A DNA stretch of 63,766 nucleotides from Bacteroidia bacterium. GTDB lineage: Bacteria > Bacteroidota > Bacteroidia > 2-12-FULL-35-15. The stretch is from positions 1-63,766 of the forward strand of contig JAEUTU010000038.1 in NCBI GenBank assembly GCA_016786925.1, read 5' to 3'. A model generated the notes under the pieces. That model was not told the DNA's origin, ran no database searches, and worked only from the letters and a program-made list of their open reading frames with translations. Made by a program: the position numbers and the translations under genes. Each line of letters begins with the position of its first letter. The first letter of the stretch is position 1. This document shows positions 9,259 to 19,100 of this stretch, piece after piece.

Positions 9259-9797
9259 CCCTTATTTTTATATTTTTCCAACTTATAGTTCAATGTTTCT
9301 AATAAATCATCAAAACCACAATTAAGAACACTCGGAGTAATTGAAAGTGGCGTTTTATGAAACCGGTAATTGAGGTTCATGAAAAATTTTGCTAAGCCTT
9401 TTGATCTGGTAATATAATCATCCGGATTAGTTACATAAATCAAGATCATCTTCGTTCTTTTTACTGAATAACTTTCGAATTTTTCAATGTCCTTCCACTT
9501 TACAAGGTCAAATATAATTATATTAGAATTGTTTACTATTCCTTCTGGTGTCAACAAAAGAGCCGGTTTTTGATCGAATATTTTTTTTATTCCAAAAAGT
9601 CCTGCACCTAAAAACAATAGTACTCCTGATACGGATAAAAATTTAACATAAACAACAGGATAGTGACTGCTTGTATCTGCACGAAACCACATTACAAAAG
9701 AAGCAATTCCCATTATCATTGCAAGGCTACTGATCAACACAACCTTTGTTTTGTCTCTAGCTATTTCGATGCTCAGCTCTTCTTTTATTAAGGTCAC
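9255..9797 (-). CDS. Membrane protein, STM3941-like
   Basis: A 180-aa protein with two TM helices (about residues 18-38 and 46-67) followed by a cytoplasmic PH-like part (LLLTPEGIVNNSNIIIFDLVKWKDIEKF). That segment resembles the STM3941 family seen across Bacteroidota, whose function is unknown. It overlaps rnhA by 4 bases and so shares its transcript. The family assignment is from memory of the motif and is moderate. Confidence 0.7.
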   Translation of the reverse strand: MTLIKEELSIEIARDKTKVVLISSLAMIMGIASFVMWFRADTSSHYPVVYVKFLSVSGVLLFLGAGLFGIKKIFDQKPALLLTPEGIVNNSNIIIFDLVKWKDIEKFESYSVKRTKMILIYVTNPDDYITRSKGLAKFFMNLNYRFHKTPLSITPSVLNCGFDDLLETLNYKLEKYKNKG

Positions 9798-9863
9798 TTT
9801 GTCTTTACTCTTTTATTTTTGTTACTGCTTTTGCCTTCTGCCAACTCTCAAAGTTGCTAACCG

Positions 9864-10430
9864 CTAAAGCCCTGCATGTGTTCTAAACAATTTTACGGCA
9901 ATAGCTAAAAGGATCACCCCAAAAACTTTCCGTAAAATATTGATGCCTCCCGGACCTAATAAATGTTCTAAACGATATGTGTTTCTTAAAACAACATACA
10001 CAAAAACAAGATTCACCAAAATAGCAACGATCAGATTTTCGATATGATACTCTGCACGTAGAGAAAGCAGTGTTGTTAATGTTCCCGTTCCTGCGATCAG
10101 AGGAAATGCAATAGGCACAACCGATGCCGTAGCAGCGGTTTCTTCTTTATAGAATTTTACCCCAAGAATCATTTCCAATGCTAAAAAGAAAATGATGAAT
10201 GAACCTGCTATGGCAAATGAGCTTACATCGATACCGATCAAACTCAGGATCTGTTCACCCACAAACATAAATGCGATCATGATCACACCCGAAACCAAGG
10301 TTGCTTTTTCTGATTGAATTTTCCCTACTTTTTGTTGAAGGTCCAACAGTACGGGTAAGGAGCCAACCACATCGATCACCGCAAAAAGGATCATGCTGAT
10401 GGTGGCTATTTCTTTAAAATTAAATTCCAT
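9864..10430 (-). CDS. marC: MarC family integral membrane protein
   Basis: A 188-aa protein with six predicted TM helices and the MarC-family features: an N-terminal IDVVGSLPVLLDL segment, FFLALEMILGVKF and IAFPLIAGTGTLTTLL. The family was once linked to multiple antibiotic resistance but its transport role is unproven. The length is typical. It is a separate gene between purN and the small membrane protein, all on the minus strand. Confidence 0.88.
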   Translation of the reverse strand: MEFNFKEIATISMILFAVIDVVGSLPVLLDLQQKVGKIQSEKATLVSGVIMIAFMFVGEQILSLIGIDVSSFAIAGSFIIFFLALEMILGVKFYKEETAATASVVPIAFPLIAGTGTLTTLLSLRAEYHIENLIVAILVNLVFVYVVLRNTYRLEHLLGPGGINILRKVFGVILLAIAVKLFRTHAGL

Positions 10431-10475
10431 GATTTATATAGATTATGTATTTACAATATTAAAAAAGAAAAGATA

Positions 10476-11042
10476 CTACAAAATAGATTCGATCGCAAGA
10501 GGGAAAAACTCATATTCCAATTGATGGATCTTTTCTGCCAGCTTTTCCGCTGAATCATTGTCAGAAACCTCACAGGTGTGCTGTGCAATGATTTCCCCTT
10601 CATCATAATGCTCATTGACATAGTGAATGGAAATACCGCTTTGTTTTTCTTTTGCGGCTATCACTGTCTTGTGCACATTCATGCCATACATTCCTTTGCC
10701 CCCAAATTTTGGTAATAAAGCCGGATGAATATTGATGATCTTGTTTGGAAAAGCCTTTATCAGATTGGAGGGAACCATCCATAAAAATCCGGCCAGCACG
10801 ATCAAGTCGATCTGTTTTTCTTTCAGATACTCAACCACCGTGTCCTTTTGGGTAAACTCCTCCTTATTTAATAGATAAGTAGGGATCCCAGCCAATTTTG
10901 CCCTGTTTAACACATTGGCCGTTTCTTTATTAGAGATCACCAAAACCACCCTTGCTTTTTCTGACCCTTTAAAATGATCGATAATGCGTTGAGCATTTGT
11001 TCCTTCCCCCGAAGCAAAAATGGCGATGTTCTTTGTGATCAT
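10476..11042 (-). CDS. purN: Phosphoribosylglycinamide formyltransferase
   Basis: A GAR transformylase, the third step of de novo purine synthesis, using 10-formyl-tetrahydrofolate. The 188 aa match the family length. The phosphate-binding loop SGEGTNAQRI is at residues 11-20. The catalytic triad is visible as Asn104 and His106 (IINIHPALLPKFGGKGMYG) and Asp147 (YDEGEIIAQ). The initiating ATG lies only 3 nt after a TAATTTTG element on the same strand. purD, another gene of the pathway, is elsewhere in this window (59916-61202), so the pathway genes are dispersed. Confidence 0.95.
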   Translation of the reverse strand: MITKNIAIFASGEGTNAQRIIDHFKGSEKARVVLVISNKETANVLNRAKLAGIPTYLLNKEEFTQKDTVVEYLKEKQIDLIVLAGFLWMVPSNLIKAFPNKIINIHPALLPKFGGKGMYGMNVHKTVIAAKEKQSGISIHYVNEHYDEGEIIAQHTCEVSDNDSAEKLAEKIHQLEYEFFPLAIESIL

Positions 11043-11045
11043 GCC

Positions 11046-11053
11046 GCAAAATT
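11046..11053 (-). promoter_or_regulatory. Candidate -7 promoter element of purN
   Basis: TAATTTTG on the minus strand matches TAnnTTTG and ends 3 nt before the purN start, implying a leaderless or near-leaderless mRNA. No -33 TTG is visible at a suitable distance. Confidence 0.35.
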
Positions 11054-11085
11054 AGTATTTTTACTAAAAGATCATTAATCTAATC

Positions 11086-11754
11086 ATGTCTAAAACATTT
11101 CCCTACATCAGTTATTCTAAAGAAACTTACTCTGAAGCCGAAACACTTAGAAAAAGCCAAGAGTTTTATTCTTGGATGAATAAAAGAAGGACCGTTCGTG
11201 AGTTTTCAGAAAAACCAATTTCCAGAACAATCATTGAAAACATTTTATTAAGCGCGTCCACCGCTCCCTCAGGTGCGCACAAACAGCCTTGGACCTTTTG
11301 TGTTATCACTTCCCCCGAAATAAAAAAGAAGATCAGAATAGAAGCTGAGAAAGAAGAATATGAAAGTTATAATGGGCGAATGACGGCAGAATGGTTAGAC
11401 GATCTCGCCCCTTTGGGAACAGACTGGAATAAGCCCTTTTTAGAAACAGCACCAGCACTGATTGTTGTTCTAAAAAGGGTCTATGAATTTACTGAAAAAG
11501 GGAAAAAAAACAACTATTATGTAAGCGAATCGGTTGGCCTTGCTACTGGCTTCCTTTTGGCCGCCATCCACAATGCCGGATTGGTAGCACTTACCCATAC
11601 TCCCAGCCCTATGAATTTTTTAACTAAAATTCTTGAACGGCCAGACAATGAAAGGCCATTTTTACTGATTCCGATAGGCTATCCATTAGAAAAAACACAA
11701 GTCCCTGATTTACAAAGAAAAACTATTGAAGAAATGGCTGTTTTTTATGAATAA
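11086..11754 (+). CDS. Nitroreductase family protein (iodotyrosine deiodinase-like)
   Basis: A 222-aa FMN-dependent oxidoreductase. The FMN-phosphate contacts are seen in MNKRRTVREFSEKPI (about residues 31-45) and SASTAPSGAHKQPWTF (about 57-72). A glycine-rich SVGLATGFLLAAIHNAGL segment lies near residues 149-166. The size and the APSGAHKQPW motif place it near the IYD/BluB-like branch of the nitroreductases, whose bacterial members reduce halogenated phenols or flavin-linked substrates. It is divergent from purN with a 43-bp gap. The substrate is not known. Confidence 0.88.
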   Translation: MSKTFPYISYSKETYSEAETLRKSQEFYSWMNKRRTVREFSEKPISRTIIENILLSASTAPSGAHKQPWTFCVITSPEIKKKIRIEAEKEEYESYNGRMTAEWLDDLAPLGTDWNKPFLETAPALIVVLKRVYEFTEKGKKNNYYVSESVGLATGFLLAAIHNAGLVALTHTPSPMNFLTKILERPDNERPFLLIPIGYPLEKTQVPDLQRKTIEEMAVFYE

Positions 11755-11766
11755 TTGCTATATTTT

Positions 11767-11796
11767 TTTGTATTTATTGATATAACTATATCTTTG
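11767..11796 (+). promoter_or_regulatory. Bacteroidetes-type promoter of acpP-fabF-rnc
   Basis: TTTG (11767-11770), an 18-nt spacer and TATCTTTG (11789-11796) match the -33/-7 consensus. Transcription would begin a few bases downstream, leaving a 5' UTR of roughly 25 nt before acpP. Confidence 0.75.
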
Positions 11797-11827
11797 CAAC
11801 CAAATTAACCAATAAAACATTTTAAAA

Positions 11828-12064
11828 ATGTCAGACATTGCAACAAAAGTAAAAGCTATCATCGTTGATAAATTAGGTGTTGACGAAAAAGAAGTAACAC
11901 CAACAGCTAGCTTTACAAATGATTTAGGAGCAGATTCATTAGACACTGTAGAACTAATCATGGAATTTGAAAAAGAATTTAACATCGCTATCCCTGATGA
12001 CCAAGCTGAAAAAATTGGTACAGTAGGTGAAGCAGTTGCTTACATTGAAGCTAACGCAAAATAA
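11828..12064 (+). CDS. acpP: Acyl carrier protein
   Basis: A 78-aa acidic four-helix protein that carries growing acyl chains in type II fatty acid synthesis. The 4'-phosphopantetheine attachment serine is Ser37 in [15 protein letters not shown]. The size and sequence are typical. It is the first gene of an acpP-fabF-rnc cluster, a common order in Bacteroidota, and has its own strong promoter-like sequence 31 nt upstream. Confidence 0.98.
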   Translation: MSDIATKVKAIIVDKLGVDEKEVTPTASFTNDLGADSLDTVELIMEFEKEFNIAIPDDQAEKIGTVGEAVAYIEANAK

Positions 12065-12084
12065 TCCTTAAAAGATTTATTTGA

Positions 12085-13341
12085 ATGAAGTTGAGACGAG
12101 TAGTAGTTACAGGACTTGGTGCTATCACGCCACTTGGTAATACAGTTACCGATTATTGGAATAATCTGATAAATGGTGTTAGCGGAGCTGCGCCTATTAC
12201 TCGTTTTGACGCTTCAAAGTTTAAAACACGTTTTGCCTGCGAAGTTAAAGGGTTCAACCCCGAAGAATTCTTAGACAGAAAAGAAGCTCGTAAATTAGAT
12301 CCGTTCTCTCAATACGGACTTGTTTCTGCGATGCAAGCAATGAAAGATTCCGGCTTGGATAAAGAAGGCTCTTTCGATCCGGACAGAACCGGAGTTATCT
12401 GGGGTTCTGGAATTGGTGGCTTACAAACTTTTCAAGACGAATGTTTTGGATATGCAAAAGGTGATGGAACTCCACGTTTCAACCCTTTCTTTATTCCTAA
12501 AATGATCGCTGACATTTGTTCCGGGCACATCTCCATTATGTATGGAATGCGTGGACCGAATTTCACAACTGTTTCTGCTTGTGCTTCCTCTACTAATGCA
12601 TTGATCGATGCTGCTATGTACATTAAGTTAGGCAAAGCAGACGTTATTGTAACCGGTGGTTCTGAAGCTGCAGTTTGCGAAGCAGGAATAGGCGGATTCA
12701 ATGCCATGCACGCATTATCCACAAACAATGAATCTCCAGAAACAGCTTCACGTCCATTTGATGCAAACCGTGATGGTTTTGTATTGGGCGAAGGTGCAGG
12801 TTGCTTAATTCTTGAAGAATTAGAGCATGCGCTTAAACGTGGAGCGAAGATCTATGCTGAAGTTGTTGGCGGTGGAATGACTGCTGATGCAAACCACATT
12901 ACAGCTCCACATCCGGAAGGATTAGGTGCTTTGAATGTTATGCGTAATGCATTATTGGATGCAGAAATGAAACCGGAAGACATTGACTATGTGAATGTAC
13001 ACGGAACTTCTACTCCATTAGGCGATGTTGCTGAATCAAAAGCTATTCTAGGTGTTTTTGGTGAGCATGCTTATAAACTGAACATCAGTTCAACCAAATC
13101 AATGACCGGTCACTTATTAGGTGCTGCCGGAGCAATTGAAGCAATGGCTTGTGTGTTAGCAGTAAAACATGATATCATCCCTCCAACGATCAATCACTTT
13201 ACTGATGATCCTGCTTTGGATAACAAGCTGAACTTTACATTTAACAAAGCGCAAAAACGCGAAGTTCGTGCTGCATTAAGCAACACATTTGGATTTGGCG
13301 GTCACAATGCTTCTGTTATTGTAAAAAAATACATTGCATAA
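12085..13341 (+). CDS. fabF: Beta-ketoacyl-ACP synthase II
   Basis: A 418-aa condensing enzyme of fatty acid elongation. The catalytic Cys is in TVSACASSTNALIDAA (about residue 166), and the two histidines are in VNVHGTSTPLGD and SMTGHLLGAAGAIEA. The conserved Lys (STKSMTGH) and the C-terminal GFGGHN are also present. It is 20 bp downstream of acpP, its substrate carrier, and almost certainly cotranscribed. Length and motifs are canonical. Confidence 0.98.
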   Translation: MKLRRVVVTGLGAITPLGNTVTDYWNNLINGVSGAAPITRFDASKFKTRFACEVKGFNPEEFLDRKEARKLDPFSQYGLVSAMQAMKDSGLDKEGSFDPDRTGVIWGSGIGGLQTFQDECFGYAKGDGTPRFNPFFIPKMIADICSGHISIMYGMRGPNFTTVSACASSTNALIDAAMYIKLGKADVIVTGGSEAAVCEAGIGGFNAMHALSTNNESPETASRPFDANRDGFVLGEGAGCLILEELEHALKRGAKIYAEVVGGGMTADANHITAPHPEGLGALNVMRNALLDAEMKPEDIDYVNVHGTSTPLGDVAESKAILGVFGEHAYKLNISSTKSMTGHLLGAAGAIEAMACVLAVKHDIIPPTINHFTDDPALDNKLNFTFNKAQKREVRAALSNTFGFGGHNASVIVKKYIA

Positions 13342-13358
13342 TCTAATCGTTTTCTCGA

Positions 13359-14087
13359 TTGACTGTTTTTCAAAAACCGATACGCATTTATTTTTCTCCT
13401 GAAAAAAAATTGCATGAGTCCTTGCGCAACATTCTTGGATTCTATCCGGTAAATATTCATTTATACAAATTGGCTTTCCGCCACAGCTCAGCCGCACAAC
13501 AAATTAAAAAAGGGGTGAAGGATAGCAATGAGCGACTTGAATTTCTGGGCGACTCCATCATAGGAACCGTTGTTGCCGAATATCTCTTCAAAAAATTCCC
13601 TTACAAAGACGAAGGTTTTTTAACCAAGATGCGATCAAAAATGGTGAGTCGTAATCAACACAATCAAATTGCACTTAAACTTGGCTTAAATAAATTCATT
13701 GAAACCGATGACCGGGTGGGCTCTAAACCCAGCTCCATCAATGGTGATGCATACGAAGCACTTGTTGGTGCTATTTACCTGGATAAAGGATATACTACAG
13801 CGCAACAATTTATATTAAAGCGAATCATCAATATTCACCTGGATATTGATGAGCTGGAAACAAAAGAGATCGATTTCAAAAGTAAATTTATTGAGTGGGC
13901 ACAAAAAGAGAAGAAAGCATTTACGTTCGAAACCCTTATAGACGCGGCTATTAGTCCCGACAAACAATTTACCATTCGGTTAATTGTAGATAATGAAGCA
14001 GTTGGTAAAGCACAACATTACTCTAAAAAAAGAGCGGAACAATTAGCAGCAGAAGATGCCTGTGAACGATTGTTGCTGAACTATTAG
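13359..14087 (+). CDS. rnc: Ribonuclease III
   Basis: A double-strand-specific endoribonuclease of 242 aa that processes rRNA and mRNA. The signature ERLEFLGDSIIGTVVAEYLF holds the catalytic Glu/Asp residues, and a second acidic site lies in GDAYEALVGAIYLD. The C-terminal dsRNA-binding domain ends with YSKKRAEQLAAEDACERLL. The start is a TTG, chosen because it lies 17 nt after the fabF stop and no in-frame ATG precedes the conserved core. It is convergent with the phosphatase operon and overlaps that operon's end by 4 bases. Confidence 0.94.
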   Translation: MTVFQKPIRIYFSPEKKLHESLRNILGFYPVNIHLYKLAFRHSSAAQQIKKGVKDSNERLEFLGDSIIGTVVAEYLFKKFPYKDEGFLTKMRSKMVSRNQHNQIALKLGLNKFIETDDRVGSKPSSINGDAYEALVGAIYLDKGYTTAQQFILKRIINIHLDIDELETKEIDFKSKFIEWAQKEKKAFTFETLIDAAISPDKQFTIRLIVDNEAVGKAQHYSKKRAEQLAAEDACERLLLNY

Positions 14088-16183
14088 ATCCGCACTCCGA
14101 TAATCACCACATCATCTACCTGTTCCAATTCCCCTTTCCAGGAGTCGAATACTTTCTCAATCTCTTTCTTCTGATCGTCCAGATCTTTTGAAGAAAGCGT
14201 TAAAAACATTTCTTTTAACTGATTGTACTTGAATTTTTTTCCACGTGGACCACCAAACTGGTCGGCATAGCCATCGGAGAATAAATAAACGCAATCTCCT
14301 TTTTTAAGCTGAACTGTATGATTTGTATAGTTATCTACCACTCCATCCAAATTAACTCCAATAGGAAACTTGTCAGCTTTGATCTCATGCAATTGGTTAT
14401 CCGATACGTAATACAGTGAATTGAATGCTCCTGCATATTGCAGTTCATTTGTGTTCAGATCAATGGAACAAAGCGATAGATCCATTCCGTCTTTTACGCC
14501 CTTGCTATTTTCACTCTGACGAAGTGTTTTGGTAACACCTGCATCCAGATGTTGTAAGATATCGGAAGGTTTTGTTAAGCCTACTTCGTTTACCGCTTGT
14601 GTAAGCAAATTAAAACCAACCACACTCATTAGTGCTCCCGGCACCCCATGACCTGTGCAATCAACAGCTGCAAAGCAAACAGTATTCTTTCTCTGTTCAA
14701 TCCAATAAAAATCACCGCTTACAATATCTTTGGGTCTGTAAAAAATAAAACTGTTCGGTAATATTTTTTTCCAATGATCCTGAGGAGGCAGTATGGATTC
14801 TTGAATTCGTTTGGCATAGTTAATACTATCGGTGATCTCCTTTTTCTGTTGTGTGATCTCATTATTACGATGTTCCAGTAGTTCGTTAGCCTTTTGTTTT
14901 AAATTGTATCTGTTGTAAAACAAACCGGCAAGTGTTAATACCAACAAAATGGCAATGATCAGCACGAACATCCACATTTTATTTTTATTCAGCTCCAGTG
15001 CTTGTATCTGACTTTCTTTGGTGACCAGTTCTAATTCTTTTTGCTTTTTTTCTGTTTCATATTTTGTCTGCAGTTCATTCAGTTGTTTACTGTTCGTTTC
15101 ATTCAAAATAGAATCTTTAATGTCAATGAATTGTTTTTGATGCTCAAATGCCTTTTTATATTCTCCACGTTCAAAGTACATACTGGCATATGTTTCGTAG
15201 CCATATTTTATCAGATCCTTCCCTCCAATCTCTTTCGCAATATTCATCGCTCTCCCCAAATATTCTTCTGCTTTCGCATATTCTTTTCTACTGGCACAAT
15301 TGCTTCCCAAACTAAAAAGTGTGATGGATAGACTGTATTTATCTTTCAACCTTTCTCTTATAGCGAGTGATTTTTCAAAATACTCTTTTGCTTTTTGTAA
15401 TTCATTCTTTGATTCATATACACTTCCAATGTTATTCAATGTCAAGGCGTAACCCGATTCATCATGAATGGCTTCTCTAAGCTTAAGGGCCTGGTCATAA
15501 TAATTCAAACTTTTATCATATTCACCTTTTAGTTTGTAAACCAATCCAATATTATGTAAGGAGCTCCCTTCTCCCTTTTTATTTCCAATAGAGCGTTTGA
15601 TGTTTAATGCTCTTTCGTGAAATTCTAAAGCCTGATCATACTTGCCTTGTGATTGATAGATCAATGCTATATTATTCAATGTGCTGGCAAGCTGATATTT
15701 ACTTTCTCCTGTCCCTTCCACCAATTTAAGCGATTGCAAATAATAACTCAAGGCATTGTTATAATCGGCTTTGTCATCGTACACCAATCCGATATTGTTG
15801 AGTGCAACTGCTAACTTGGAATTGTTCTTTAATTGGATGGCAAGATCTCTTGCCTGTTTATAATGCTCTAAAGCCGATTCGTATTCATTGCTGTAATAGG
15901 CCGCTAAACCTAAATTGTTATGCGCATTCATGATGCCTTCTTTATTATCGAGGCGGCTTGCTAATGATAGTACAGCAGTGGCTATTGTTTTGCTCTTGGG
16001 TGGGTCGACAGAAACGTACTCATAGGCCAATTCATTCTTATACTTAACAAGAAGATTTTCATCTTTCGTTTCATTGATAAGCTTATTAAGACTATCAGCA
16101 ACCTCTGAGCCTTTTTGGGCAAAAGAGCTCGTCAATTGCAACAAGATCAAAAGTGCCGTAACTATATTTCTTCGTGCATTCAT
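14084..16183 (-). CDS. TPR sensor with SpoIIE-type phosphatase domain
   Basis: A 699-aa membrane protein. After the signal peptide (residues 1-22) come about seven TPR units (about 50-380) with the MALxNIGxVYxxxGxYxxALxYY pattern. One TM helix follows (about 403-425), then a coiled coil with KKEITDSINYAKRIQESILP and a C-terminal SpoIIE/PP2C-like phosphatase (about 470-699). The metal aspartates are present in VDCTGHGVPGALMS, FSDGYADQFGG and EQVDDVVIIGV. Periplasmic TPRs would sense a partner and control cytoplasmic Ser/Thr dephosphorylation. It is the last gene of a four-gene operon and overlaps the preceding one by 4 bases. Confidence 0.9.
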   Translation of the reverse strand: MNARRNIVTALLILLQLTSSFAQKGSEVADSLNKLINETKDENLLVKYKNELAYEYVSVDPPKSKTIATAVLSLASRLDNKEGIMNAHNNLGLAAYYSNEYESALEHYKQARDLAIQLKNNSKLAVALNNIGLVYDDKADYNNALSYYLQSLKLVEGTGESKYQLASTLNNIALIYQSQGKYDQALEFHERALNIKRSIGNKKGEGSSLHNIGLVYKLKGEYDKSLNYYDQALKLREAIHDESGYALTLNNIGSVYESKNELQKAKEYFEKSLAIRERLKDKYSLSITLFSLGSNCASRKEYAKAEEYLGRAMNIAKEIGGKDLIKYGYETYASMYFERGEYKKAFEHQKQFIDIKDSILNETNSKQLNELQTKYETEKKQKELELVTKESQIQALELNKNKMWMFVLIIAILLVLTLAGLFYNRYNLKQKANELLEHRNNEITQQKKEITDSINYAKRIQESILPPQDHWKKILPNSFIFYRPKDIVSGDFYWIEQRKNTVCFAAVDCTGHGVPGALMSVVGFNLLTQAVNEVGLTKPSDILQHLDAGVTKTLRQSENSKGVKDGMDLSLCSIDLNTNELQYAGAFNSLYYVSDNQLHEIKADKFPIGVNLDGVVDNYTNHTVQLKKGDCVYLFSDGYADQFGGPRGKKFKYNQLKEMFLTLSSKDLDDQKKEIEKVFDSWKGELEQVDDVVIIGVRI

Positions 16184-19100
16184 GCTATTTTAATTCCAAT
16201 TACCAAAATATCATCTACCTGTTCATTTTGCCCTTTCCATTGCTCAATGGTATTATCCAGGATCTGTCCTTGCTTATCCATTGATTCATTCTGAATAGAA
16301 AGCAATGTTTGATGAAAACATTTTACCATGAACTTTTTCCCTTTGTCTCCTCCAAACTGATCGGCATAACCATCGGTTGTCATGTAAATAGTATCTGCAG
16401 CAAACAGATCCATTTTATGATTAGTAAATATTCTATCCTGCTCCATCTGATCACCACCGATAGGTTGTTTATCTGCTTTGATCTCAATTAATTCTCCCGA
16501 CCTTACAATTATAAGGTTTCTATTCGCTCCGGCATATTCAAGTGTTTTTCCATCTTCATTAAACACACAAATAGAAATATCCATTCCATCACGCGTTTCG
16601 GCCGTTTCTAAATTTTGTTTTAACGATTGGCGGACACGCACATGAAGCAGATCCAGAATGGATGAAGGTTGTGTAATATTCTTTTCAATTACGATCTCAT
16701 TCAACAGAGTATGTCCGATCATACTCATAAATGCTCCGGGCACACCATGTCCGGTACAATCTACACAGGCCATGATCTTTTTACCATTATGATTGGAGAA
16801 CCAATAAAAATCGCCACTTACAATATCTCTCGGTTTAAAAAGAATAAACGAATTTTTAAGCTGTTTTTTTATTTCTTCGTTTAATGGAAGGATCGCTTCT
16901 TGAATTCGTTTTGCATAATTGATACTCGATTTAATGTCATTATATGCTACTTCTATGATCGTATTCTTCTCCTGCAATTCTTCTTTTTGTTTAACCACCT
17001 CTGCTGTTCGTTCCATGACCACTTTTTCCAATTTGATCTTTGCATTTCTAAGTTGCCACACGCTTAGGCGGACGATCACAAAAACAATTATAATAAATGC
17101 AACAAAATAAAGAATATACGCCCAAAGCGAACGGTACCAGGGAGCCAGAATGGTAAATGAATAGCGCCCCACAGAACTTTCATGGTCAAATAGATTTTTT
17201 GCTTTTACCTCGAATGTGTATGTTCCCTCGAATAAATTGGTATACTGTTTTTTATTATCAGCCGACCATTCACTCCAAACAGAGTCAAAACCAATAAGCC
17301 TATAACTGAACAATAATTTTTCTTCTCTATCGTAATAAGGCGAAGCATACAAGAATTGAATCGTATTATTTTTATAGTCTATCTCGGGAATAAATGAGAG
17401 TGGCTGTGTATCGCTTACTACAAAACCATTTCCCTGTTCAATAAAATAGGTTCCGCCAAATATGAGAGAATCTTTCCCGATCCGCACATTTCTGATCAAT
17501 GCATTATAATTGGGCTCATAGTTTTTTTTGACTTTTGAATCATAACGGGTCAACACATTCGTTAAACCGATCCATAATACAGCAGAATCTGATTGAAAGT
17601 ATGAATACCCCTGATCCTCAATTGACCTGATCGCTTTGTAGGTAATAGCACTTTCTTTGTACTCTTCATCCAAAAGCATAATATGCTCTGCATTATGGTT
17701 AAATGCTGCAATATTTTTATTTAAAACCTTAAACGATTGTGCTGGGGGATCAAAGCGATATACATGCTGTGTTCCATTAAATAATATTTCACCATTCTTT
17801 TTTGCCAGGTAAATCTGGTCATCCGGTAAGCCGTCATTTATATCATACTGATCAAATGTGAATGTATCATTATTGAACAACATGCGACTTAACCCTCCTC
17901 CTCTGGTGGCGAACCAAATTGTTTCTATCCCCTTTTGTTTGGAGTAAGGTTCAGTGATCACATTCATGACATCAACAGCAGGAAATGAGTAATACTTTTT
18001 TTCTTTCCAACTATTTGCTGTTCTGTGCATCAAACGCAAGCCATCTTTTTCACCAATTAAAAAAACATCAGGATCTTCTTCCGGGAAATAGATCGTATTT
18101 GCATATCCTTTAGTAACACGAATCGCTTTATCGTCTTTGATCTCAAATACACCATCACTGGTTGCCGCAAAAAGTTGATCCTTGTTTGATTTAAAGTTCC
18201 ATGTCTCAAAATAGGTTCCGCTTACTTTTGTAAATTTTAATTTTGAGGGCGGACCGGAAGTATTATTATTAAAAAGTGGCGAAACAAAAGTACCCGAAGT
18301 TGTTCCCACATAAATATGATCTTTAAAAAGGGTGATCACCTCAATGTTGCCATCCAAACCGCAAGTAGCATTATAAAAATAAAAAGGAGAGTGTACTGAT
18401 ACTTTTGAGATCCCGTTATTTGTGCTCAACCACATTTCATTTTGAGCGTCCACAAAAATACTGGAAATCGATTCATCTGCTAATCCATCCTGTTTGGTGA
18501 TCGCATTAGTGATCCTTAGATCTTTATTTAAAAAATAAACTCCTGAACGGGTATTCAGTACAATAGTTGAATCGTTGAACCATTTCATGCCCAGCACACC
18601 AATTTCTAGCAGTATCTGTTCCGATGCTTGAGGAAAACGCTCTATTGTACCTGCCTTTTCATTAATGTTATAAAACCCTTCATCAACCGAAAAGGCCAAC
18701 ATTGTTTCTGATGTTTGCAAGGGATAATTGATCATTCCGATCACTGCTGAATTATGCAACTTCTCGCCCTGCCCAAGCAAGCTGATCTTATTGCCGCTCA
18801 ACTTCATTAAACCGATCTGACGTTCTCTGAAATAAAGCGCATTGTTCAGATCAAAAGCAATAGATGCAAATGTGTTGGTTGTTGGAGAAACAACTTCTAT
18901 CTTTTCGTTTCGATAAATATAAATGTTCTCACTTGCCTGAAACACAATGGCACCATCTATTTCGGACACACTCCATATATCCGAGAATTTTTGTGCTGCT
19001 GCCGGGATCAAGTCTTTCAATGATCGATATACAAATTCACCATTTTTCAATGGTTTTAAATAACCAAAATCACCAACTGTCCCCACATAAATAACACCCT